From the NCBI GenBank assembly GCA_946482625.1, contig CAMLSH010000122.1, positions 1 to 9,076 on the forward strand: a DNA stretch of 9,076 nt, read 5' to 3'. The DNA is from an uncultured Opitutaceae bacterium. Its GTDB lineage: Bacteria > Verrucomicrobiota > Verrucomicrobiae > Opitutales > Opitutaceae. Shown piece by piece: positions 1 to 8,593 of this stretch. The notes below the pieces were generated by a model that did not search any database, was not told the DNA's origin, and saw only the letters and a list, made by a program, of their open reading frames with translations. Numbering within the stretch: the stretch's first letter is position 1; every line of letters begins with the position of its first letter. A program made the position numbers and the translations under genes.

Positions 1-2456
<2,456 letters not shown>

Positions 2457-2497
2457 GCTCCCGCCGTCTTCGCGATTTAACTCCAGGACGATGGATC

Positions 2498-2536
2498 ACG
2501 GGCGCCGCGCCTCCGCGTTGCGCCCGTTCCTTTTTT
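2498..2536 (+). terminator. Intrinsic terminator or attenuator between infB and rbfA
   Basis: An outer stem pairs 2498-2505 with 2520-2527 (ACGGGCGC against GCGCCCGT, 8 bp). It continues, after a two-base bulge at 2518-2519, into an inner 4-bp CGCG/CGCG stem (2506-2509 with 2514-2517) closed by a CCTC tetraloop. A T-rich tract follows directly, with six uninterrupted T at 2531-2536. This is the layout of a Rho-independent terminator. It sits 41 nt after the infB stop and 30 nt before the rbfA start, so it would end or attenuate infB transcription ahead of rbfA. Stability was judged by eye, not computed. Confidence 0.7.
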
Positions 2537-2566
2537 GACAATCCTGAGTCCTCACTCCTCGCAGCC

Positions 2567-2956
2567 ATGTCCAACCGTACTCTTCGCGTAAACGAACTCA
2601 TCCAGCGCGAGATGAGCGCCATCCTGCGCAAACGTTATCAGGCGGAAGCGCTGCCGATCACGATCGCGTCCATCGAGGTCACACCCGATCTGCTCGAAGC
2701 CAAGGTCTACGTCTCCGTCTTGGGCGATGCCGAAGCCGCCGAGAAGAAGCTCCGCTGGTTGCGCAAAAATTCGCAGGAAATCCGCTTCGAGCTCGGTCGT
2801 ACCATCGTGCTGAAACACATGCCGAAGTTCACCTACGAGCTCGATGTGTCCACCTCGCGCGGCAATCGCATCCTCGGCATCCTCGACGAACTTGAGGCGA
2901 AGGAAAAAGCGAAACCCGCCACGCCGGAGGCTGACGACACAAAGGAGACCGTCTGA
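2567..2956 (+). CDS. rbfA: 30S ribosome-binding factor A
   Basis: RbfA binds immature 30S subunits near the 5' helix of 16S rRNA and helps late maturation, notably during cold growth in other bacteria. The 129-residue product matches the usual family length (about 110-130). It opens with the typical RVNELIQREMSAILRKR helix, continues through the ITIASIEVTPDLLEAKVYVSVLG strand region of the KH-like fold, and ends with KHMPKFTYELDVSTSRGNRI and a charged tail. The ATG at 2567 gives exactly this N-terminus, but no Shine-Dalgarno sequence precedes it. It follows infB after a 110-nt gap with a terminator-like hairpin and stands 2 nt before the next gene. The last codons (Lys-Glu) also supply a Shine-Dalgarno-like sequence for that gene. 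Confidence 0.95.
   Translation: MSNRTLRVNELIQREMSAILRKRYQAEALPITIASIEVTPDLLEAKVYVSVLGDAEAAEKKLRWLRKNSQEIRFELGRTIVLKHMPKFTYELDVSTSRGNRILGILDELEAKEKAKPATPEADDTKETV
2942..2947 (+). promoter_or_regulatory. Shine-Dalgarno-like AAGGAG for the nrnA-type gene
   Basis: AAGGAG lies inside the last rbfA codons, 11 nt before the GTG at 2959. The spacing is somewhat long, but it is the only clear ribosome-binding motif I see before any start in the window. It supports GTG 2959 over the in-frame ATG at 3001. Confidence 0.5.
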
Positions 2957-2958
2957 TC

Positions 2959-3969
2959 GTGGAGAACTATTTCCCCGCGCTCTCGGAACGTTTTGCCCGC
3001 ATGGTGACGGCGCTTGCCGGCCGTCGTATCGCCGTGGTCGGTCACGCCCGGCCGGATGGTGACTGCATCGGCTCCCAAATCGCACTTGCGCGTGTGCTCC
3101 GCGCGCTCGGCCACGAAGTGATCTGTGTGAACACCGACACCGTGCCGCGCCGCCTCCAGTATCTTGTGGGGAATTTGAAATTCGTGCGCCCGCACGACGT
3201 TCCCGCGGATCAGGATTGGGTTTCTGTGTGGGTCGATTGCGCAGACAATCTCCGCGCCGGGGACAAAGCCCGGGAGCGTTTCCCTGCGCCGTTTGCCAAC
3301 ATCGACCACCATCTCTCGAACAACGGCTACGCGGAGCACAACTTCATCGACTCCGGTGCAGCGGCCGCGGCGGAGATTCTCGCAGGTATTTTTGCGGACA
3401 ATAAAATGCCGGTCGATGCGCTTGCTGCGAAAGCGCTCTTCGCCGGCATCATGACCGATACCGGCCAGTTCCGCTTCAACTCGACGACGCATCGCACGTT
3501 CCTGATCACGGCAGAGCTCGTCGCGCTCGGAGCAAGTCCATCGGAAGCAGGTGGCGAAATCTACGAGCGCGAATCGCTTGGAAAACTTCAGCTGCTCCAG
3601 CGTTTTCTCGCGTCGCTCAAGCTCGATTGCGGCGGGCTGGTGTGCGTGGGCTCCTTGCCTGACGGCATTTTCCAAGAGACCGGCACCAACGTCGAAGACA
3701 CCGAGGGGCTCGTCGATTACGCGCGTGCCATCGACGGCGTCGAAATCGGCGTTCTCATCGAGGAACGCCCCGGCGCGATCAAGGCCAGCCTGCGTTGCAA
3801 GAACCCGATCTACCGCGTTGACCAAGTGGCCGGGCTTTTCGGCGGCGGCGGTCATGCCTGCGCGGCCGGACTAAATCTAAAAAACACACCCGTCGCGGAG
3901 TTTCGCCCGAAGCTGTTGGGCGCGCTCGCCGCGCAGATCGCGAGCGTCGTAGGACCGGCGCGCACCTGA
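2959..3969 (+). CDS. nrnA: DHH/DHHA1 phosphoesterase, NrnA-type oligoribonuclease/pAp phosphatase
   Basis: Members of this family remove nucleotides from very short RNAs (nanoRNAs) and dephosphorylate 3'-phosphoadenosine 5'-phosphate, using Mn ions in the cytoplasm. The 336-residue protein has the DHH domain with motif I GHARPDGDCIGS (28-39), motif II VDCAD (92-96), the naming motif IDHH (115-118) and TDTG (166-169), so the metal-binding Asp/His set appears complete. The C-terminal DHHA1 substrate-binding domain carries GGGGHACAAG (295-304). Length fits the family (about 310-340). The GTG at 2959 is chosen because it follows rbfA by 2 nt and has an upstream AAGGAG; ATG 3001 would still keep every motif. 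Position between rbfA and truB is the common place for nrnA. Substrate choice (nanoRNA, pAp or cyclic dinucleotide products) cannot be told from sequence alone. Confidence 0.92.
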   Translation: MENYFPALSERFARMVTALAGRRIAVVGHARPDGDCIGSQIALARVLRALGHEVICVNTDTVPRRLQYLVGNLKFVRPHDVPADQDWVSVWVDCADNLRAGDKARERFPAPFANIDHHLSNNGYAEHNFIDSGAAAAAEILAGIFADNKMPVDALAAKALFAGIMTDTGQFRFNSTTHRTFLITAELVALGASPSEAGGEIYERESLGKLQLLQRFLASLKLDCGGLVCVGSLPDGIFQETGTNVEDTEGLVDYARAIDGVEIGVLIEERPGAIKASLRCKNPIYRVDQVAGLFGGGGHACAAGLNLKNTPVAEFRPKLLGALAAQIASVVGPART

Positions 3970-3978
3970 TTTTAACCG

Positions 3979-4704
3979 ATGCTCCTTCAGCCCAAAGAAC
4001 TCGACGGCGTGCTCCTCGTGGACAAGCCCACCGACCACACTTCGCACGATGTCATCGCGCGCCTCCGCGGCATTCTCAAGATGCGCCGTATCGGGCATGC
4101 GGGTACGCTCGATCCCATGGCGACCGGCGTGCTCGTGGTGCTGCTCGGCAAGGCGACCAAGGCGTCGCAGTACCTCATGAGCCTGGACAAGGAATACGCG
4201 GGCACGATCAAGCTGGGCAGTGTGACGAACACGCAGGATGCCGAGGGCGAAGTGTTGGAGACGCGTCCCGTGCCACCGCTGACCGAAGCGGACGTGAAAA
4301 AAACGATGCAGTCCTTCGTAGGCGACCAGTACCAGCTGCCGCCGATGTTTTCCGCTATCAAGATCGACGGCGTGCCGCTCTATAAACAGGCCCGCAAGGG
4401 CGAGGAAGTGGAGCGCGAGCCACGTTTCATCCGCGTGTCGTCATTCGAGATGACGCGTTTCGCTTCGCCGGAAATCGACTTCGTGCTGCGCTGCACCAAG
4501 GGCACTTACGTGCGCACGGTTGCGCACGACTTGGGGCAGAAAATTGGCTGCGGCGCACATCTCTCCGCGCTCCGCCGCACGGCGACAGGGAAGTTCACTG
4601 TCGCGCAATGCCTGACACTGGAGCAGATTCAGGCGCTGCCGATTCCGGAGCTTGAGCGCCGTCTCGTACCGGTGCGCGATGCCGTGCCGAGTTTTGCGCT
4701 GTGA
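3979..4704 (+). CDS. truB: tRNA pseudouridine(55) synthase TruB, short form
   Basis: TruB converts U55 in the T-loop of tRNAs to pseudouridine. Visible motifs are DGVLLVDKP near the start, [12 protein letters not shown] with the catalytic Asp at residue 45, the conserved active-site Tyr at 73 (KEYAG), PPMFSAIK (121-128) and KGTYVRT followed by DLG (174-186). The catalytic core is therefore intact. At 241 residues it is clearly shorter than the E. coli and B. subtilis proteins (just over 300) and stops soon after the [10 protein letters not shown] segment, so a C-terminal PUA-like extension seems absent. ATG 3979 is 9 nt after the preceding stop and has no Shine-Dalgarno. The stop overlaps the next start by 4 nt, which suggests translational coupling to ribF. 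Confidence 0.96.
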   Translation: MLLQPKELDGVLLVDKPTDHTSHDVIARLRGILKMRRIGHAGTLDPMATGVLVVLLGKATKASQYLMSLDKEYAGTIKLGSVTNTQDAEGEVLETRPVPPLTEADVKKTMQSFVGDQYQLPPMFSAIKIDGVPLYKQARKGEEVEREPRFIRVSSFEMTRFASPEIDFVLRCTKGTYVRTVAHDLGQKIGCGAHLSALRRTATGKFTVAQCLTLEQIQALPIPELERRLVPVRDAVPSFAL

Positions 4705-5645
4705 GTGCCTGCCGCCAGTTCGAAGGACTTGACCGGGTCGATCTCCCTGGGCGTCCGCTGCATCTGGCGATCGGCATGTTCGATGGCGTGCACCTCGGCC
4801 ACCGCGCGGTGATCGATACCGCGATTCAATCGGCCCGACGCAGTGGCGGACTGTCGGGCGTACTCACTTTTTGGCCACACCCGAGCGCGCTGTTTAACCC
4901 ACAAAATGCGACTCGGTTGATCGCTGGTCCGGATCTGCGCGCGAGTTTGCTGGCAGAGACAGGCGTGGATTTTGTGATCACGCAGCCGTTCACGCCGGAG
5001 TTTGCCGCGATCGAGGCCGAGTGGGTGCTGCCTTATCTGAAGAGGAAACTTCCGGAGCTCAGCGCGGTTTACGTAGGCGAGAATTGGCGTTTCGGCAAAG
5101 GCCGGCGCGGTGATATTGCGATGCTAGTGGCTGAAGGAAAGAAACAGCATGTCGGCGTGGTGAGCGCGCAACGCATCAATCACAACGGCGAGCCGATCAG
5201 CAGCACGCGCATCCGTGCGTGCCTGGAAGCAGGCGCGATCGAGGAGGCCAACGAGTTGCTGGGCTACACGTATTTTTCGGACGGCGTCGTTGCGGCAGGA
5301 AAAAAGCTCGGGCGCACGATCGGGTTTCCGACGTTGAACATTCCTTGGGAGCCGGCGCTGCATCCGCTTTTCGGCGTGTATGCGGTGCGTGTGCGTGGGC
5401 CGAAATCAAAGGGAGAATTTCTGCCAGCTGTTGCGAACTACGGTCTGCGACCGACGGTCGAGCGCAGCGTCCAGCCCCGGCTGGAGGCGCATCTTCTGGT
5501 GGAGTGTCCGTTTGGCGAAGGCGATGAGGTCCGTGTGGAGTGGTTGCGGTTTGTCCGACGCGAGAAAAAGTTCTCCTCAGTGTCGGCGCTGACCGATCAG
5601 ATCGCGAAAGATCGCCGGGAAGCAGCGGAGTTTTTTGGGTTTTGA
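4701..5645 (+). CDS. ribF: Bifunctional riboflavin kinase/FMN adenylyltransferase
   Basis: RibF phosphorylates riboflavin to FMN and adenylates FMN to FAD in the cytoplasm. The N-terminal adenylyltransferase domain shows [10 protein letters not shown] (25-34), a HIGH-like nucleotide-binding motif, plus the [13 protein letters not shown] loop (126-138) and ISSTRIR (166-172). The C-terminal riboflavin kinase domain shows [10 protein letters not shown] (204-213), the NYGLRPT strand (246-252), and EAHLL with Glu262 in the place of the usual catalytic Glu. The segment right after it reads [11 protein letters not shown], where many homologues have Asp-Phe and a Tyr-Gly pair, a mild divergence. Length 314 is typical. 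The start is GTG 4701, the GTGA overlap with the truB stop. It is the last gene of the plus-strand cluster and faces a convergent gene 20 nt away. Confidence 0.96.
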   Translation: MSACRQFEGLDRVDLPGRPLHLAIGMFDGVHLGHRAVIDTAIQSARRSGGLSGVLTFWPHPSALFNPQNATRLIAGPDLRASLLAETGVDFVITQPFTPEFAAIEAEWVLPYLKRKLPELSAVYVGENWRFGKGRRGDIAMLVAEGKKQHVGVVSAQRINHNGEPISSTRIRACLEAGAIEEANELLGYTYFSDGVVAAGKKLGRTIGFPTLNIPWEPALHPLFGVYAVRVRGPKSKGEFLPAVANYGLRPTVERSVQPRLEAHLLVECPFGEGDEVRVEWLRFVRREKKFSSVSALTDQIAKDRREAAEFFGF

Positions 5646-5665
5646 TCCAACACTCGAGCGGGCGG

Positions 5666-6730
5666 TCACCGCGCGGACTTTAATTGGTCAGCTTTACGGT
5701 AGGTTTCGAGACGTTCGTCAGTTGGGGGATGTGTGCTCAGAAAGGGCGGAGGATTTTCTTTGTAGATACGCCGCGTGTCCTGCTCGATGCGGTTCATGAT
5801 GAGCAGAAATGCCCCTGAGGGAATGCCGGCTTTTGTCAGGGCGGTGAGTGCGAACGCGTCGGCTTCTCGTTCGTGATCGCGCGAATACTTGGCCGAAAGA
5901 ACCACGCGCGGAAGTGCGCCCGCGAAGTTATTAAGTGTCGAAGAGTCGCCAGTCACGGAGGTCACCAAAAGGAGTGTGATCGAATCTTGCAGGAGCTGAC
6001 GTAGCGAATGGCGGTGGTGGAGGTGGCCGAGCTCGTGTGCGAGGATTGCCATGATTTCGTCGTCGCTGGCTGCGATTAGTATCAGACGGTCGGTAAGAAT
6101 GATTGTGCCGTTGGGGAGCGCGAATGCGTTGGCGGTGCCGTCGTGCATGCGGCGGAATTGGATTGAGGTGACGCCGGAGTGGCCGCTCATGCGGACGAGT
6201 TGGTTGAACCTCATTTTGATTTCCGTCTGGCGGACGGTGGTCATCCATGTCGGCTGCAGGATTTCCTGATCTAACGCCTCCAGTGTTCCTCCGCCCAAGG
6301 TCCGCCCGATAGATGGTGGCATGGCGGCGGCGACACCGCGGGCAAGAACGGGCAGCATCCAGTGAAATGTCAGAGCCGCTCCTATCGTGAAAAGTACAGC
6401 CGCCACCGCGACCAGGAAGGCGCGTTTTTCCAGCCAGCGAAGTCGCGCACCAGCGATTTCTTCAGGTCTGGACGGATGGAGCGATTCGAGTGCCCGTTGG
6501 AGGTTTTCAGCATCACTGATCTCGCAGGAGCCGCCGTCGGGAAAATACAAGAAGCGAGATGCAGTGCCCACGGCGGGCGCGAGGCGAACTGATCTGGCAG
6601 GATGGGTGTTTTGAATCGCGTCGCCTTCGAGATGCCAGACGGCGATGCCGGTTTCGTGGCGAAGACGGAGGGTGACGGGCTGTGCGCTGGCTGTGATGCC
6701 GTCGAAGTAAGTGGCTGAAAGAATGCTCAT
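5666..6730 (-). CDS. M48-family membrane zinc metalloprotease with DUF7092-like N-terminus
   Basis: The 354-residue protein has three parts. Residues 1-80 form a beta-rich region starting SILSATYFDG that resembles the DUF7092 domain found before some M48 peptidases. A hydrophobic stretch at about 104-128 is a likely membrane anchor. The peptidase domain contains HELGH (232-236, nt 6023-6037) with two Zn-binding His and the catalytic Glu, and EREAD (287-291) with the probable third ligand Glu287. The ANAFALPNG motif (201-208 region), typical of M48C/OMA1/BepA-like proteases, is also present, and a second hydrophobic stretch lies at about 244-260. No Sec signal peptide is seen at the N-terminus. 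The ATG at 6730 overlaps the stop of the upstream DUF898 gene (ATGA), so the two are probably translated together. Substrate is unknown; membrane protein quality control is a family-based guess. Confidence 0.9.
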   Translation of the reverse strand: MSILSATYFDGITASAQPVTLRLRHETGIAVWHLEGDAIQNTHPARSVRLAPAVGTASRFLYFPDGGSCEISDAENLQRALESLHPSRPEEIAGARLRWLEKRAFLVAVAAVLFTIGAALTFHWMLPVLARGVAAAMPPSIGRTLGGGTLEALDQEILQPTWMTTVRQTEIKMRFNQLVRMSGHSGVTSIQFRRMHDGTANAFALPNGTIILTDRLILIAASDDEIMAILAHELGHLHHRHSLRQLLQDSITLLLVTSVTGDSSTLNNFAGALPRVVLSAKYSRDHEREADAFALTALTKAGIPSGAFLLIMNRIEQDTRRIYKENPPPFLSTHPPTDERLETYRKADQLKSAR

Positions 6731-7878
6731 AGGCCGATGTCGACGCCAAAGAAGTCGCTGGCCGAGTCGCCGAGGGCCGTGCCATGGCTGGAGCCGACAT
6801 GGTTAATTGTGTCGAGCGTGCTGGCGGGGAGGATCGTGAGGCATGAAAGCGTGTAACGTGTGGTCCGAAGACGCGCCCAAGGCACGGCGAGACCAAGTGA
6901 GCCGATGATCGCGAGCGCGTTGAGAGCTTTAATTTTCAGCAGTTGCGAAGCGCTCATTTCGGCCAGAAATCTATGGGCACCGGCAGTGGTGTGATTCCAG
7001 ACATAGGTGAACCGACGCGCCTGCACCTCGACCTTAGCGATCGTCCCGAAAACGAAAAAGAAGGCGGAAAGGCCATACTGTAGCAGCGGCTCTCGTATAG
7101 GGTAAATTTGATCGGTTGCGGCGGAATAAATGCCGATCGCGGCAAAGGTGCAGCAGGGAATCAATAACCAGAGGCTGGCGTTTAGGTAGATGCGGTAAAA
7201 GCGACCCACGCGGCCAGTGAACTTGAAAGTGCAGTCGCCGAAGCGCAGGAAGTTGAGCGCGAGTCTCTTTTTCTGAAAGGCGAAAAACGGATACAGAATA
7301 CCGAGTGAGAGAATGCAGCCGACCGGCATGCAGACGTAGACCAAGAAAGCGGTCCCATACCTTCCGCGATAGTGAAAGCGCAGTCCGCGGTGTACGGTGT
7401 TGCGAGCATTGAAGGCGAGGGCCCGCACGATTATCCAAGGGACGATGAATGCAGCGACCGCAACAGTACCGATCTGCACTTGCCAATAAACTTTCCCGAA
7501 GAATGCGTAGCCTAGAAAAAGAAGTAACACCAGGGCGTTGCCAGCGAGCAGGCTTTTCGGCTCGGCAGTAAAATCGAAAGAGTGGCCGAGGAGTTTCGTT
7601 TTCCCAAAAATGTAGCGCTTGTTGCGGACCTTTCCCCATGCAGCGTAGATGCCGAATGTCACGAGTGTGAGGAAGGTGTTGACGATCCAGATGCGGAAAA
7701 ATTCCCGATGAGTCCCGGTGAACTCGAAAGGCACTGGAGAGGGTTCGACGGCCTGAATAGGGATCGCCGCCGCCAAAGTGTTAATCGCCGCGTTTGCAGA
7801 TGGCAGAGCGCCAGAGTTGATATTGCAGCCGGTTTCTTCCGACAAAGGCGGCGGCTGGCTGGAGTCGAAATCTCCCAT
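6727..7878 (-). CDS. DUF898/YjgN-family polytopic membrane protein
   Basis: This 383-residue protein has a polar, Pro/Ser-rich N-terminal tail of about 50 residues and then about seven hydrophobic segments (near 61-80, 108-127, 134-154, 176-201, 231-252, 267-282, 318-334). It looks like the YjgN/DUF898 family of inner-membrane proteins, whose function is not established. Signature segments are GIYAAWGKVRNKRY (76-89) and GLAVPWARLRTTRY (329-342), basic motifs after a membrane helix, with FxFTG-type motifs at 51, 101 and 218 and a related FHYRG at 168. These form internal repeats (see findings). The start ATG 7876-7878 lies 18 nt after the mogA stop, without a Shine-Dalgarno. The stop overlaps the M48 protease start by 4 nt. 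Pairing of DUF898 with an M48 peptidase recurs in other genomes as far as I recall, so a joint membrane role is plausible but unproven. Confidence 0.85.
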   Translation of the reverse strand: MGDFDSSQPPPLSEETGCNINSGALPSANAAINTLAAAIPIQAVEPSPVPFEFTGTHREFFRIWIVNTFLTLVTFGIYAAWGKVRNKRYIFGKTKLLGHSFDFTAEPKSLLAGNALVLLLFLGYAFFGKVYWQVQIGTVAVAAFIVPWIIVRALAFNARNTVHRGLRFHYRGRYGTAFLVYVCMPVGCILSLGILYPFFAFQKKRLALNFLRFGDCTFKFTGRVGRFYRIYLNASLWLLIPCCTFAAIGIYSAATDQIYPIREPLLQYGLSAFFFVFGTIAKVEVQARRFTYVWNHTTAGAHRFLAEMSASQLLKIKALNALAIIGSLGLAVPWARLRTTRYTLSCLTILPASTLDTINHVGSSHGTALGDSASDFFGVDIGL

Positions 7879-7896
7879 GGGGTTGGGCGAGTGTGC

Positions 7897-8433
7897 CTAC
7901 TGGCTTTTCGGGCGGAAGGCTTTTATCACTGCGTCGTTGGTTTCGAGCCGCGGGCCGCCGATGAGGTCGATGCAGTAGGGGACCGCGGGGAAAACAGCTT
8001 CCAGGTTTTCGCGGATGGCTTTCGGACGCCCCGGAAGATTCACGATGAGCGTGTGGCCGCGGATGCCGGCGGTCTGGCGCGAGAGGATCGCGGTGGGAAC
8101 GTACTTGAGCGAGGTGGCGCGCATGAGTTCGCCGAAACCGTGGAGCATTTTATTGCAGACGGCCTCGGTTGCTTCCGGCGTGACGTCGCGCGGCGCGGGG
8201 CCGGTGCCGCCGGTGGTGACGATGAGCGCGCAGGCGAAGTTGTCGGCGAGTTCGCGAAGGGCGGCTTCGATCTGGGGCTGCTCGTCGGGGATGATCCGAT
8301 ACTCGACGTCGAAGGGCGTGGTCAGCCATTCGCGCAGGAGAGCGACACAGGCTTTGCCCGGCGTGTCTTCGTAGACGCCGGCACTGGCGCGGTCGGAGAT
8401 GTTGAGGACGCCGATTTTGACGGGGGAAAACAT
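7897..8433 (-). CDS. mogA: Molybdopterin adenylyltransferase MogA
   Basis: MogA activates molybdopterin by adenylation before MoeA inserts molybdate, in molybdenum-cofactor synthesis. The 178-residue protein has the start KIGVLNISDRAS, Asp50 in IIPDEQP and the TTGGTGPAPRDVTPEAT loop with Asp83, which correspond to the two Asp residues important in E. coli MogA. The C-terminal part (NLPGRPKAI, PYCIDLIGG and the ending AFRPKS) resembles MogA rather than the related MoaB. The ATG at 8431-8433 gives the expected N-terminus, without a Shine-Dalgarno. It lies 128 nt downstream of gluQ and 18 nt upstream of the DUF898 gene. No other molybdenum-cofactor gene or molybdoenzyme is in the window, so its partners must be elsewhere. 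Confidence 0.94.
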   Translation of the reverse strand: MFSPVKIGVLNISDRASAGVYEDTPGKACVALLREWLTTPFDVEYRIIPDEQPQIEAALRELADNFACALIVTTGGTGPAPRDVTPEATEAVCNKMLHGFGELMRATSLKYVPTAILSRQTAGIRGHTLIVNLPGRPKAIRENLEAVFPAVPYCIDLIGGPRLETNDAVIKAFRPKSQ

Positions 8434-8440
8434 GGTGGAA

Positions 8441-8456
8441 TCTGGAACTCTGGAAC
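8441..8456. repeat. Two tandem copies of TCTGGAAC
   Basis: A perfect 8-bp tandem duplication lies directly upstream of the mogA start. The core CTGGAA occurs again at 8512 and, inverted, at 8579. Small size makes chance or slippage likely; no function can be assigned. Confidence 0.6.
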
Positions 8457-8502
8457 TGGGGAAAAGGCGATTTCGATCCGGGGATGAAAAGGGATGTGAA
8501 AA

Positions 8503-8593
8503 TCAGGAAGGCTGGAAACGGGATGAAGGCGGTCGGGTGCTGCTGGTGGCGCATTGAGGCGTTAGCGTGGGCGCTCGTTTCCAGCTTTCCTGA
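8503..8593 (-). repeat. 18-bp inverted repeat spanning the gluQ 3' end, possible terminator
   Basis: The arm at 8503-8520 (TCAGGAAGGCTGGAAACG) and the arm at 8576-8593 are complementary at 17 of 18 positions, with 55 nt between them. The right arm is within the last gluQ codons and the gluQ stop (8562-8564) lies in the loop. On the minus-strand transcript the stem would be followed at once by four U (opposite 8499-8502), so it could end gluQ transcription, although the loop is unusually long for an intrinsic terminator. The single mismatch is A.C on that strand and a G.U wobble on the opposite strand. Confidence 0.5.

Noticed and set aside
2535..2540. TTGACA as a -35 box for rbfA
   Set aside because: It matches the consensus, but no -10-like hexamer is found at 16-18 nt; the bases downstream are CT-rich, and it overlaps the terminator T tract.
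2833..3855. Long minus-strand open frame of 340 codons opposite rbfA and the nrnA-type gene
   Set aside because: It is antisense to genes with complete family motifs, and its composition (rich in Arg, Val, Glu, His) fits a shadow of the coding strand.
5658..5674. GC-rich hairpin after ribF as an intrinsic terminator
   Set aside because: The stem is short (4 bp plus a bulged 2 bp, with a 3-nt loop) and is followed only by ACTTTAATT, with no real T tract; too weak to annotate.
7582..8487. Long plus-strand open frame of 301 codons opposite mogA and the DUF898 gene
   Set aside because: It crosses the boundary of two recognisable minus-strand genes, resembles no family, and is the kind of antisense frame common in high-G+C coding DNA.
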